A DNA stretch of 64,000 nt from JAGQIB01 sp041393395 (lineage in GTDB: Bacteria; ARS69). The notes below the pieces were generated by a model, which had not been told where the DNA came from, made no database searches, and saw nothing but the letters and a program-made list of their open reading frames with translations. Shown here in pieces: positions 9,630 through 17,706 of the stretch. Position 1 is the first letter of the stretch; each line of letters starts with the position of its first letter. The stretch is from contig JAWKKG010000003.1 of the NCBI GenBank assembly GCA_041393395.1, positions 186,001 through 250,000 on the forward strand. The letters are read 5' to 3'. A program made the position numbers and the translations under genes.

Positions 9630-11704
9630 CCGAGAAGAAGCGAAAGGCCGTCATCGGAATCCGCTGGATCGTGACCGGCGCCGCGGTGTGTCTGACCGCG
9701 CTCGCGGTGGCCGCGGTGGGAGCGGTGGCCGAGCGGAACGCGCGGGAGGCGCTGAACACCGAGCTGCAACGTCGAGTCGTGCTGGAGGCGCGGAACCTCG
9801 CGCTCACGAGCTCGCGGGCACTGCTCTCGGACTTCCCCGAGCTGACGCTGGCCCCGATCCTGAACCAGATGACGGAAGGACGGGACGAGCTCGAGTTCGC
9901 CGTGGTCGCGGATCTCAATCACGTGATCCGCGGACACGCGGACGCGCGACGCATCGGCGAGGAGTTCACGCGACCGCCCGCGGTGACGGAAGTGAACTCC
10001 GACGTCGCCGACCCGCGCCGCGGCGAGACGCTCCAGGAGAACGCGTCGATCCTCGTGGCGTCGAGCCCCGTGCTGCACCCGAACGGGGACAAGCTCGGGG
10101 AAGCCTGGGTCGCGATCGATCGCGGCTACGTGCGCCAGCTCATCAGCGAGGCCCGTCGCAAGCAGGCGATCGTGGTGCTCGTCGTGCTCGCGATCGGCGT
10201 TCTTTTCGTTCTGCTGATCCTCAGTGCCATTCTGCGCCCGATCGGAACCCTCCGCGCCGGTCTCGAACGGATCGGCTCCGGGGATTTCACGACGCACGTG
10301 CAGCTCCACGACCGCACCGAGTTCGGACTGCTCGCGGACACGATCAACGAGATGGCGGACGCGATCCGCGACGCGCAGAACGAGCGCCTCGAGAAGGACC
10401 GCCTCGCCCGGGAAGTCGAGCTGGCGCGCGAGATCCAGAGCTCGCTGCTGCCGCACGAGAGCATCCGGGCGGAGGGCGTCACCGTCGACGGCGCGCATCG
10501 TGCGGCGGCCGAGGTCGGCGGCGATCTCTGGGACGTGTTCCCGCTCGGCGACGGACGGGTCGGCGTGGCGATCGCCGACGTTTCCGGCAAGGGACTCGGC
10601 GGCTGCCTCGTGACATCGATGGTCTCGGCGTTGCTGCGGGCGTTCCGGAACGAGGAGCGCTCCCCGGCCCGCCTGCTCGTGCGGCTGGAGGAGAGCCTTC
10701 CCCTCCGGGCCGGCACGTTCATCACGATGTTCTACGGCATCTACGACCCCAAGAACGGATCGCTCGTGTTCGCGTCGGCCGGTCACAGCCCCGTGCTGGT
10801 CCATCGCGCCGCCACCGGCAAGGCCGAGTGGTACAAGACGAAGGGCATCCCGATCGGCGCGGTGCGCGGCGGCGCGCTGGCCAAGACCGTCCGCGACGAA
10901 CGGATCGTGCTCGACCCTGGCGACGTTCTCGTGCAGTACACCGACGGCGTGAACGAAGCGTTCGACACGAGCGGCCGCGATCAGTTCGGGTTCGCCCGCC
11001 TGCAGGACGCCGTGAAGGCGTCGGCGGCGAAGGGCGCGGCGGCGATCGTGAACAAGATCCGGGAGGACCTGCGCGCCTGGGTCGGCGATCAACCGCCGTT
11101 CGACGACGAGACGCTCGTGGTGCTCTGCCGGGACGCAGCGGCCGTCACCCCCCCGGCGCCCGCGCCGGCGGCCGGCGGGACGGAGCGGCGCTTCGATCCC
11201 GTCCGCATGGTGCGGGAGGCGCGCAAGCGCGGCCACGGCATCCGCTTCCACGCCGATCTCGATGAGCTCCATCGGCTCGAGGACTGGGTCACGAAATGCG
11301 AGGGGCTCACCCTCGACAGTCACCAGGCGACGCTCGTGCAGACCTCTCTCTACGAGCTGTGTGCGAACGTCGCGGAGCACGGCTACGAGGGCAACCCGAG
11401 CCGCACCTTCGAGCTCTGGTGGCTCGAGTGCGCCCGGGCGGCGCGCATGGTCCAGGGCGAAGAGGGTTGCGGCGCGCAGGGAGTGTTCGTCCTCGTGGAC
11501 GACGGCCACTCGTACGACGCGAAGGTCCCGTCCGTGAACTTCGAGGAGGTGTCGGTGCGCCGGCGCGGACGCGGAATCGGGCTCACCATCGTGCACCGCG
11601 CGATGGCGCACGTCTCGTACCACCCGAAGACCGAAGAAGGCAACGTCACCATCGTCACGTTCGATCCCAAGCGCCAGCGCGCGGAGGAGGTTTCCCATGG
11701 CTGA
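9626..11704 (+). CDS. Membrane sensor SpoIIE/RsbU-type PP2C phosphatase fused to an RsbW-type HATPase domain
   Basis: 692 residues; the ATG overlaps the previous TGA. TM1 spans about 12-34, followed by an extracytoplasmic sensor segment (35-175), TM2 (about 180-203), a HAMP region and a coiled linker to about 270. The PP2C/SpoIIE domain covers about 275-505. Metal-ligand aspartates are recognisable in 'VGGDLWD' (D300), 'IADVSGKG' (D318), 'YTDG' (D440) and 'DDETL' (D493/D494). Residues about 540-685 form a GHKL ATPase of the RsbW/SpoIIAB class: N-box 'NVAEHG' (N581), 'VDDG' (D626) and 'GRGIGL' (648-653). The phosphatase would dephosphorylate, and the kinase domain phosphorylate, a STAS antagonist, and the next gene encodes one. 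Having both opposing activities in one chain is notable. Confidence 0.9.
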   Translation: MTEKKRKAVIGIRWIVTGAAVCLTALAVAAVGAVAERNAREALNTELQRRVVLEARNLALTSSRALLSDFPELTLAPILNQMTEGRDELEFAVVADLNHVIRGHADARRIGEEFTRPPAVTEVNSDVADPRRGETLQENASILVASSPVLHPNGDKLGEAWVAIDRGYVRQLISEARRKQAIVVLVVLAIGVLFVLLILSAILRPIGTLRAGLERIGSGDFTTHVQLHDRTEFGLLADTINEMADAIRDAQNERLEKDRLAREVELAREIQSSLLPHESIRAEGVTVDGAHRAAAEVGGDLWDVFPLGDGRVGVAIADVSGKGLGGCLVTSMVSALLRAFRNEERSPARLLVRLEESLPLRAGTFITMFYGIYDPKNGSLVFASAGHSPVLVHRAATGKAEWYKTKGIPIGAVRGGALAKTVRDERIVLDPGDVLVQYTDGVNEAFDTSGRDQFGFARLQDAVKASAAKGAAAIVNKIREDLRAWVGDQPPFDDETLVVLCRDAAAVTPPAPAPAAGGTERRFDPVRMVREARKRGHGIRFHADLDELHRLEDWVTKCEGLTLDSHQATLVQTSLYELCANVAEHGYEGNPSRTFELWWLECARAARMVQGEEGCGAQGVFVLVDDGHSYDAKVPSVNFEEVSVRRRGRGIGLTIVHRAMAHVSYHPKTEEGNVTIVTFDPKRQRAEEVSHG

Positions 11705-12050
11705 CACGTTCCAGATGACGAGTGCGGACTCGCCGCCGTCGACGGCGCTGCTGCGTCTCGAGGGGCGCCTGGACGCCCGCAACGCCCAGACCCTCGTGCA
11801 GGAGTGCCAGAGGCTCCGGGACGCCGGCCGAAGCCGGATCGTCGTGAATCTTTCCCGCGTCGCGTTCGTGGCCTCGAGTGGCGTGGGCTCGCTGCTCGCG
11901 CTCACCGAGATGCTGAACGACGCGAACGGCAAGCTCGTGCTGGTGGACATCTCCGATGCGGTCCGTTCCGTCGTGGAGCTCCTGAATCTCACGCAGTTCC
12001 TGAACCTGCAGACCTCCGAGGCCGAGGCGTTCCAGACGATCGGAGTCTAG
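11697..12050 (+). CDS. STAS-domain anti-sigma-factor antagonist
   Basis: 117 residues, a single STAS domain. The ATG lies inside the 3' end of the phosphatase gene (8-base overlap) behind a strong GGAGGAGG at about 11683-11690. The usual phospho-acceptor motif appears as 'VASSGVGSLLAL' (Ser60/Ser61); the common Asp before the two serines is Ala here. Known relatives (SpoIIAA, RsbV) bind and release an anti-sigma kinase according to the phosphorylation of this serine. The operon mates, a PP2C/RsbW fusion and a histidine kinase, are the expected partners. No sigma factor is adjacent, so the output may be protein-protein control rather than transcription. Confidence 0.9.
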   Translation: MADTFQMTSADSPPSTALLRLEGRLDARNAQTLVQECQRLRDAGRSRIVVNLSRVAFVASSGVGSLLALTEMLNDANGKLVLVDISDAVRSVVELLNLTQFLNLQTSEAEAFQTIGV

Positions 12051-13421
12051 GTGTTCTGGAAGGCGAAGGACCGCGACATCCCCCCCGTTCCTTCGGAGGA
12101 AGCGCCGCCGACCGACGAACCGTCGCCGGGCGCCACGAAGGAGCGAACGGTCACGCGTCTTCCCACGTTCGGTGAGGGACCGGCCGGCGAGCTGAGCCTT
12201 CTGTCGATGCTCGAGCTCTCCAACGAGCTCAGCGCGCGGATGGACCTCTACGAGATCGCGGAAGTCACCCTGTTCAACCTCATGGGGCACTTCGCCTGCT
12301 CCCGGGCGGCGCTGTGGGTCCTGCCCGAAGAGGGCGAGGATGCGGTGCTGCTGCGGGCGCAGGGATTCTCGCCGAAGGTCGCACGGGCGGTGGGTACGGT
12401 GTGGTCCCGCTGGCTGTTCGACCGTCCCGGCGGTTCCCTCGACCCCGTGCTCATGCATGAGCTGAAGGACACGAGCGCCCCCGGGTTGTCGCTGGCGGAA
12501 GACGCCGGCATCGTCGTGCTCGCGCCGGTAGCCGCGCGTCGACGTCGGCTCGGGCTGCTCGCGCTCGGACGTCGTGTGTCCGGGGCCGCATTCTCCGCGC
12601 GCGACCTCGAGGTGCTCGCCGCTTCCCTGAACTTCGTGGGCGCTTCGCTCGAGAACACCGCGCTCTACAACCGCGCGATCGAGACGAACCGCGGGCTCCG
12701 GCAGGCGAACGAGCGGCTGCTCGAGCTCGACCGACTGAAGTCCGAGTTCCTCCGCACACTGAACCACGAGCTGCGTACGCCGCTCACGGTGATCGGAGCG
12801 TATCTGGACAGCCTGCTCATGAGCGAGAAGGAGGAGGGTCCGCGCAAGCATCAGCTTCGCACGGTGCGCGACGAGTCCTCCAAGCTCGAGGGCATGCTTC
12901 TGAACCTTCTCGACTTCGGCAAGCTGATGGGCGACGACCTGCAGCTCTCGCTCGAGCGCGGCGACGTCACGAACCCGCTGCGCGTCTGGTACGAGGAGCG
13001 GCGACCCGGCATCACCGCCGGATTCCGGGAGCTGCAGTTCTCGCATGCGTCGTCGGTGCCGGCGGCGTTCTTCGAGCGCCGTCGCCTGGTTCAGATCGTC
13101 GACGCGCTGGTCGGCAACGCCGTGAAGTTCTGCCCCGCCGGCTCGAAGATCGTGGTGCGGGTCGAGCCGGAAACTCACGAGGACAAGGACTGGGTCCGGG
13201 TCGACGTCATCGACGACGGTCCGGGCATCGCGCCCGATCGCCTGCCGCACATCTTCGATTCGTTCCGGCAGGGCGACGGCTCGGAGACGCGCCGCCACGG
13301 CGGCATGGGGATGGGCCTCGCATTCGCGCGGCGCCTCGCCGAGAAGATGAACGGCACGCTCGACGTGAAGACCGAACTCGGCAGCGGCACGACGTTCTCG
13401 CTCCGGTTGCCGCTCGCCTGA
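12051..13421 (+). CDS. GAF-domain sensor histidine kinase
   Basis: 456 residues from a GTG that directly follows the TAG of the STAS gene. The N-terminal 45 residues are polar and Pro/Glu-rich. A GAF-like domain follows (about 50-200), then a short coiled coil. The HisKA dimerisation helix carries 'LNHELRTPLTVIG' (His239), and the HATPase domain shows N-box 'VGNAVKFCP', G1 'DVIDDGPGIAP', F-box 'IFDSFRQGDG' and G2 'GGMGMGLAFA'. There are no membrane segments, so it is a cytoplasmic kinase. No response regulator lies nearby; its phosphoryl target may be elsewhere or it may act within the partner-switch set. It is the last gene of the five-gene operon and converges on the ATPase gene at 13444-14892. 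Confidence 0.92.
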   Translation: MFWKAKDRDIPPVPSEEAPPTDEPSPGATKERTVTRLPTFGEGPAGELSLLSMLELSNELSARMDLYEIAEVTLFNLMGHFACSRAALWVLPEEGEDAVLLRAQGFSPKVARAVGTVWSRWLFDRPGGSLDPVLMHELKDTSAPGLSLAEDAGIVVLAPVAARRRRLGLLALGRRVSGAAFSARDLEVLAASLNFVGASLENTALYNRAIETNRGLRQANERLLELDRLKSEFLRTLNHELRTPLTVIGAYLDSLLMSEKEEGPRKHQLRTVRDESSKLEGMLLNLLDFGKLMGDDLQLSLERGDVTNPLRVWYEERRPGITAGFRELQFSHASSVPAAFFERRRLVQIVDALVGNAVKFCPAGSKIVVRVEPETHEDKDWVRVDVIDDGPGIAPDRLPHIFDSFRQGDGSETRRHGGMGMGLAFARRLAEKMNGTLDVKTELGSGTTFSLRLPLA

Positions 13422-13443
13422 GCGATCCGGGTTCGGTTCGGTC

Positions 13444-14892
13444 TCACCGGACCGGAAAGTGATCCGCGAGGTCGTCGACGTCGCCGGTCCAGCGAAGCGT
13501 CCCGTCCGCCAGCACCGCCGCCCGCTCGCACTCGGCTTCCACGAAGTCCCGCTCGTGACTCGCGAGCGCGAGGGCGACTCCATCGGCGCGGAGTCGCCCG
13601 AGCACGTCCTGCAGGCGGTGCACGCCCTCGACGTCGAGGCCGGTGGTGGGCTCGTCGAAGGCGACCGCGCGGGGCGCGAAGGCGAGGATCCCCGCGATCG
13701 CGGCGCGGCGCGCTTCGCCTCCGGAAAGCGACTCGGGCAGACGCGGACCGATCGCCTGCGGGTCGAGTCCGACCCGGGCCAGCGCCTCGCGGGCGACCGC
13801 GTGGGCATCGTCCGCGGAGAGTCCCCGATTGCGCGCGCCGAACGCGACGTCCTCGAGCACGGTCGCCTCGAAGAACGCCCGTTCGGGCTCCTGAAACACG
13901 AGCCCGACAGACGATCGATCGTCTCGGTGCCAGGTCACACGCCCGGACGTCGGCTGGAGCAGACCCGCGAGCAACGAGAGGAGCGTCGTCTTCCCGGCGC
14001 CGGACATCCCGACGAGCCCGACGGTCTCCCCCGTGCGCAGCTCGAGATCGACCGAGCGGAGGATCTCACCCGCGGGCTCCGCTCGAACCGAGACGGCTTC
14101 CGCCCGAACGATCGTCAGCTGCTCTCTCGGCGACGAGCTCTCGGGGTCCTCGGAGAACGGCAGGGACTCGGCGTCCATGCGCCAGAACGTCGTGGGGGAA
14201 ATGAGACGCTCTTGCACGAACGATCGGTCGATCTCGGCGCCGGCTGCCTCCCGCTCCACGCGGCCGGCCGCGAGGGCGACGACACGATCCGCGCGCTCCG
14301 CCTCGTCGGCCCGATGGGTGACGTGCACGACCGTCAGCGGCCGCTCCGAACGCACCCGCTCGATCTCCGCGAAGAACCGCTCGCGGGCGATCGCGTCGAG
14401 ACGCGCGGTCGGCTCGTCGAGGAGCAGCACCGCGGGGCGAAGGACGAGCGCCGACGCCAGGGCGAGACGTTGCTTCTCCCCCTCCGAGAGAAGGTGCGGC
14501 GGGCGGCGGGCCAGCGGGCGCAGGCCGCTCCAGTCGAGAGCCTCCTCCACCCGACGGCGAATCTCCCCGGACGGAACCGCCCGGTTCTCGAGTCCGAACG
14601 CGAGGTCGCGCTCCACCGTGCTGCCCACGATCTGATCGTCGGGGGACTGGAACACGGACGCGAGTCCGCCGCTGCCGTCCGCGAGCGGGGCCGGCGCCTC
14701 GACGTCGCCCGCGTCCGGGGATCGCAATCCGCCGAGGAGCTGCAGCAACAGCGTCTTCCCCGCCCCGTTCGGGCCGACCAGAGCAACATATTCGCCTTCA
14801 CGAATATTCAGATCGATCCCGTCGAGGAGGCGCTCGCGCGCCCCGGGGGTGGGGCGAGGATTGTCGAGGCGAAGACCTCGGGCTCGGATCAC
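13444..14892 (-). CDS. ECF-type ABC transporter ATPase with two fused nucleotide-binding domains
   Basis: 482 residues. I place the start at GTG 14892, which overlaps the stop of the upstream lipoprotein gene as GTGA; an ATG 18 codons further upstream would overlap that gene by 58 bases. Domain 1 has Walker A 'GPNGAGKT', signature 'LSEGEKQ' and Walker B 'LLLDEPTARLD'. Domain 2 has Walker A 'GMSGAGKT', signature 'LSGGEARR', Walker B 'AVAFDEPTTGLD' and H-loop 'ASHER'. Tandem ATPases of this kind power energy-coupling-factor importers of vitamins or of nickel and cobalt. No EcfT or S component is visible here. Its position after larB and larC makes nickel a reasonable guess for the substrate, but the sequence alone does not show it. 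Confidence 0.88.
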   Translation of the reverse strand: MIRARGLRLDNPRPTPGARERLLDGIDLNIREGEYVALVGPNGAGKTLLLQLLGGLRSPDAGDVEAPAPLADGSGGLASVFQSPDDQIVGSTVERDLAFGLENRAVPSGEIRRRVEEALDWSGLRPLARRPPHLLSEGEKQRLALASALVLRPAVLLLDEPTARLDAIARERFFAEIERVRSERPLTVVHVTHRADEAERADRVVALAAGRVEREAAGAEIDRSFVQERLISPTTFWRMDAESLPFSEDPESSSPREQLTIVRAEAVSVRAEPAGEILRSVDLELRTGETVGLVGMSGAGKTTLLSLLAGLLQPTSGRVTWHRDDRSSVGLVFQEPERAFFEATVLEDVAFGARNRGLSADDAHAVAREALARVGLDPQAIGPRLPESLSGGEARRAAIAGILAFAPRAVAFDEPTTGLDVEGVHRLQDVLGRLRADGVALALASHERDFVEAECERAAVLADGTLRWTGDVDDLADHFPVR

Positions 14893-15683
14893 GGCTGGGG
14901 GCGGACCGAGGCCCCGACCCTCTGGTCGGTCGCGCGGGCCAGCCACTGACGAGCCGTCTTCGTCACCGGATCGTCGGGATAGCGGGCGATGAGATCGCGG
15001 ACCTCGGCCGTGGCACCTTCGGTGTCGCCCTGGTCCCAGTGGGTGCGGGCCAGCGCGAGCCGGGCGGCGACGTGATCCGGCGCGAGGGAGATCGCCGCGT
15101 CGAACTCGCGTTCGGCGCGGTCCCAGGCCTTGAGGCCGCGGAGTGCTGATCCGAGAGCATACCGTGACTCCGCGTGGTCGGGCCGGCGACGGGCGGTCTC
15201 CTCGAGCGGCGGAAGCGCCTCGAGCGGGAAGCCGGCCGCCAGCAGCGACAGTCCGAGGTTGTAGCGGATGTCGTCCCGCCAGGGGGCCAGGCGCAGCGCT
15301 TCCTTGAAATGAGCGGAGGCGGCGAGGTCTCCCTCCCGCTTCGCGGCCGTGAGTCCCGCCTCGAACTCGCGCTGGGCCGCACTCGCGGCCTGACGTCGCG
15401 CTTCGAGCTCTCCGGCCGGCGGTACGACCAGCACGGTGCCGGCGGGCGCGGGCTCGTCCGCGGGGAGTCCGGCCAGGGCGGCGAGCGTCGCCGCCGGCTT
15501 CTCGTCGCCGTAGACCTCGCGGGCGATCTCCGCGAACGTCCGCGGGTGATTCACGACCACCACCCGCTCGCCGGTCCGGGAGTCCATCTGCTGGATCGCC
15601 GGCTTCGGGCCCACGCAGCCCCCCGCCGCAAGCCCCAAGACAATCGAAAGAACGAATGCGACAGATGCCCGTCCCTCAGTCAT
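14889..15683 (-). CDS. Lipoprotein with LysM-like segment and TPR repeats
   Basis: 264 residues. The ATG at 15683 overlaps the end of larC by 8 bases. The signal peptide ends in 'GLAAGGC' (Cys23), a plausible though imperfect lipobox. Residues about 40-90 look like a LysM fold ('TFAEIAREVYGDEKPAATLAAL' region followed by 'PAGTVLVVPP'), suggesting peptidoglycan binding. Residues 100-250 hold about four TPR units ('ALRLAPWRDDIRYNLG', 'RRPDHAESRYALG', 'LAPDHVAARLALA'). It is probably a periplasmic scaffold attached to the outer membrane. Its place between cofactor-synthesis and transporter ATPase genes is not explained by known Lar biology. Confidence 0.75.
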   Translation of the reverse strand: MTEGRASVAFVLSIVLGLAAGGCVGPKPAIQQMDSRTGERVVVVNHPRTFAEIAREVYGDEKPAATLAALAGLPADEPAPAGTVLVVPPAGELEARRQAASAAQREFEAGLTAAKREGDLAASAHFKEALRLAPWRDDIRYNLGLSLLAAGFPLEALPPLEETARRRPDHAESRYALGSALRGLKAWDRAEREFDAAISLAPDHVAARLALARTHWDQGDTEGATAEVRDLIARYPDDPVTKTARQWLARATDQRVGASVRPQP

Positions 15684-16881
15684 GCGATTCCTTCCATTCG
15701 GAAAGTCGAATGTGATGTTCGACTTCTCGGTACACCTGCAGGAGGGGCAGCCCGGTCCGCTCCGCGATCGCGCGGCAGGACTCGTACTCGGGAGTCACCC
15801 GGGATCGATCCCCGAGGTTCCCGATCTTCACGCGCACCGTTCCGTGCGGCGTTTCCACCTCACCCGCGCGGCGGGCGAGCTTCCAGCGGGACACCGGTCG
15901 GCGGCGAACCCCGAACGTCGTCGTCTCGCGGAGGAGGAGTGCCGCGAGTGCGGACTCCGCGCCGGTCTCCGCCAGTACGGATACGACGTGCCCGGGGCGT
16001 CCCTTCTTCATGAGCACGGGAGTGATCCAGGCGTCGAGAGCTCCCTCACGGAGTGCCTCCGCAATCACGTGGGGGAGCAGCTCGGGGGACGAATCGTCCA
16101 CGTTCGCCTCGAGGAGAATCGCCTCGTCGGACTCCCAGGGAATTCCCTCGTCCTCGTTCCGGTGCGATGCGACACCGACCGACACGCGTAGCACGTTCGG
16201 ACGATCGGGCAGTTCGCGCTGTCCGGCTCCCACGCCCACGGCTTCGGTCGCGAGGCACTCGGCGAACCCGGCAGGCACTCCGAGCGTCGTGAGGATCGCG
16301 GCGCCCGTCGGGGTCAGGAGCTCGGCCTCGATCTGCGTGCGAATCACCGGCAGGCCGCGCGTGAGCTCGAGTACGGCCGGCACCGGAACAGGAATCCGTC
16401 CGTGCGCGGAGTTCACCTCCCCGGTGCCGAGGCGCAGCGCGGAGAACGTCACCCGCGAGACGTCGAGCAGGTGCAACGCGAGGCAGGCTCCCGCGATGTC
16501 CAGGATCGCGTCGAGCGCCCCGACCTCGTGGAAGTGGACCTTCTCCATCGGGATGCCGTGCGATCGCGCCTCCGCCTCGGCGAGCCGGTCGAAGACGTCG
16601 TTCGCGCGGCGTACCACGGCCGGCGGCAACGAGCCGCCGCCCAGGATCTCGCGAATCTGCGGCAGATGGCGGTGGTTCTTCTCGTCCGGGATCTCGAGAA
16701 CCAGTCGTCGCGCCCGGAAGCCGCGCGTACGGATCTCTTCCGTCTCGAGCCGGAACGCGGGAACGGGCAGGGTCGCGAGACCGGCGCGAATCTCCTCCAG
16801 CGGCGCGCCCGCGTCGATGAGCGCGGCGAGGATCATGTCGCCGGCGGCACCGGTGACGGGATCGAAATGCGCGACTTTCAC
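15676..16881 (-). CDS. larC: LarC, nickel-pincer cofactor nickel chelatase/insertase
   Basis: 401 residues from GTG 16881, which overlaps the larB stop as GTGA; this is shorter than the maximal open frame but matches the conserved LarC N-terminus 'HFDPVTGAAGDM'. Other family marks are the His-rich stretch with 'KNHRHL', 'KVHFHEVGALDAI', 'ELLTPTGAAIL', and the C-terminal 'EANVDDSSPE' and 'KKGRPGHV' motifs. LarC proteins insert nickel, in a CTP-dependent reaction, into the bis-thiocarboxylated pyridinium made by LarB and LarE, giving the cofactor of lactate racemase LarA and related epimerases. LarE and LarA are not in the window. Confidence 0.93.
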   Translation of the reverse strand: MKVAHFDPVTGAAGDMILAALIDAGAPLEEIRAGLATLPVPAFRLETEEIRTRGFRARRLVLEIPDEKNHRHLPQIREILGGGSLPPAVVRRANDVFDRLAEAEARSHGIPMEKVHFHEVGALDAILDIAGACLALHLLDVSRVTFSALRLGTGEVNSAHGRIPVPVPAVLELTRGLPVIRTQIEAELLTPTGAAILTTLGVPAGFAECLATEAVGVGAGQRELPDRPNVLRVSVGVASHRNEDEGIPWESDEAILLEANVDDSSPELLPHVIAEALREGALDAWITPVLMKKGRPGHVVSVLAETGAESALAALLLRETTTFGVRRRPVSRWKLARRAGEVETPHGTVRVKIGNLGDRSRVTPEYESCRAIAERTGLPLLQVYREVEHHIRLSEWKESHD

Positions 16882-17657
16882 TCGCTCTCCTTCGTGGCCG
16901 TGCGCGCGCGCTCGAGCGATCGAATCAGCACCGCCGCCGCGTAACCCGCACCGAAGCCGTTGTCGATGTTCACCACCGTGACGCCGGACGAACACGTGTT
17001 CAGCATGCCGAGCAGCGCCGCAAGCCCGCCGAAGCTCGCGCCGTAGCCGACCGAAGTCGGCACCGCGATCACCGGCACGTCGACGAGCCCGCCGACGACG
17101 CTCGGCAGCGCGCCCTCCATGCCGGCCACGACGACGATCACCGCGGCCCGGCGCAGCCGCTCTCCCTGGGACAGCAGTCGGTGGAGGCCCGCCACGCCGA
17201 CGTCGAACAGACGCTCGACGGCGCAGCCGAACGTCGATGCGGTGATCGCCGCCTCTTCCGCCACCGGAAGGTCCGAGGTGCCCGCCGAGACCACCAGCAC
17301 CACCGGCGCGTCCGCCCGCGGCTCCGGCCACCGCCACCGGACCGTGCGCGACAGGGGATCATGCTCGCCGGCCGGGTGCGCGGCCATCAGTGCGTCCGCG
17401 GCCGCCCGGTCGACGCGCGTCGCCAGGACGGGTCCCTCCCGCGCGAGCAGGCGGGCGACGATCGCCACAGTCTGTTCCGGAGTCTTGCCCTGTCCGAACA
17501 CGACCTCCGGGAATCCCCGCCGCAACGCGCGGTGATGATCCAGGGTCGCGAAGCCGAGGTCCTCGCTCGGCAGGGTCTTGAGGCGCTCGAGGGCCGCGTC
17601 GAGGGGCAGATCGCCTCGTCGGACGGCTTCCAGGAGCGCGCGGAGTTCGGATTCCAT
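16878..17657 (-). CDS. larB: LarB, nicotinate adenine dinucleotide carboxylase/hydrolase (PurE-like)
   Basis: 259 residues. The N-terminal helical part has 'LLEAVRRGDLPLDAALERL', followed by 'GFPEVVFGQGKTPEQ', a hallmark of LarB. The C-terminal PurE-like Rossmann domain has 'VVSAGTSDLPVAEEA', 'VVVAGMEGALPSVVGGL' and 'VNIDNGFGAGYAA'. LarB carboxylates the pyridinium of nicotinic acid adenine dinucleotide and cleaves it to the mononucleotide, the first step of nickel-pincer cofactor synthesis. Next in the operon are larC (GTGA overlap), the LysM/TPR lipoprotein and the ATPase. The same substrate (deamido-NAD) is used by NadE at 32084-32965. Confidence 0.93.
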   Translation of the reverse strand: MESELRALLEAVRRGDLPLDAALERLKTLPSEDLGFATLDHHRALRRGFPEVVFGQGKTPEQTVAIVARLLAREGPVLATRVDRAAADALMAAHPAGEHDPLSRTVRWRWPEPRADAPVVLVVSAGTSDLPVAEEAAITASTFGCAVERLFDVGVAGLHRLLSQGERLRRAAVIVVVAGMEGALPSVVGGLVDVPVIAVPTSVGYGASFGGLAALLGMLNTCSSGVTVVNIDNGFGAGYAAAVLIRSLERARTATKESE

Positions 17658-17706
17658 CGCGGGAATCTAACACGCCGCCGGGGTCGTGGCCCGCGGGGCA
17701 AGAGAG

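Noticed and set aside
9560..11992. Minus-strand open frame of about 810 codons opposite the SpoIIE and STAS genes
   Set aside because: Opposite strand encodes clear conserved domains with coupled junctions; the antisense product has no signal, motif or plausible start.
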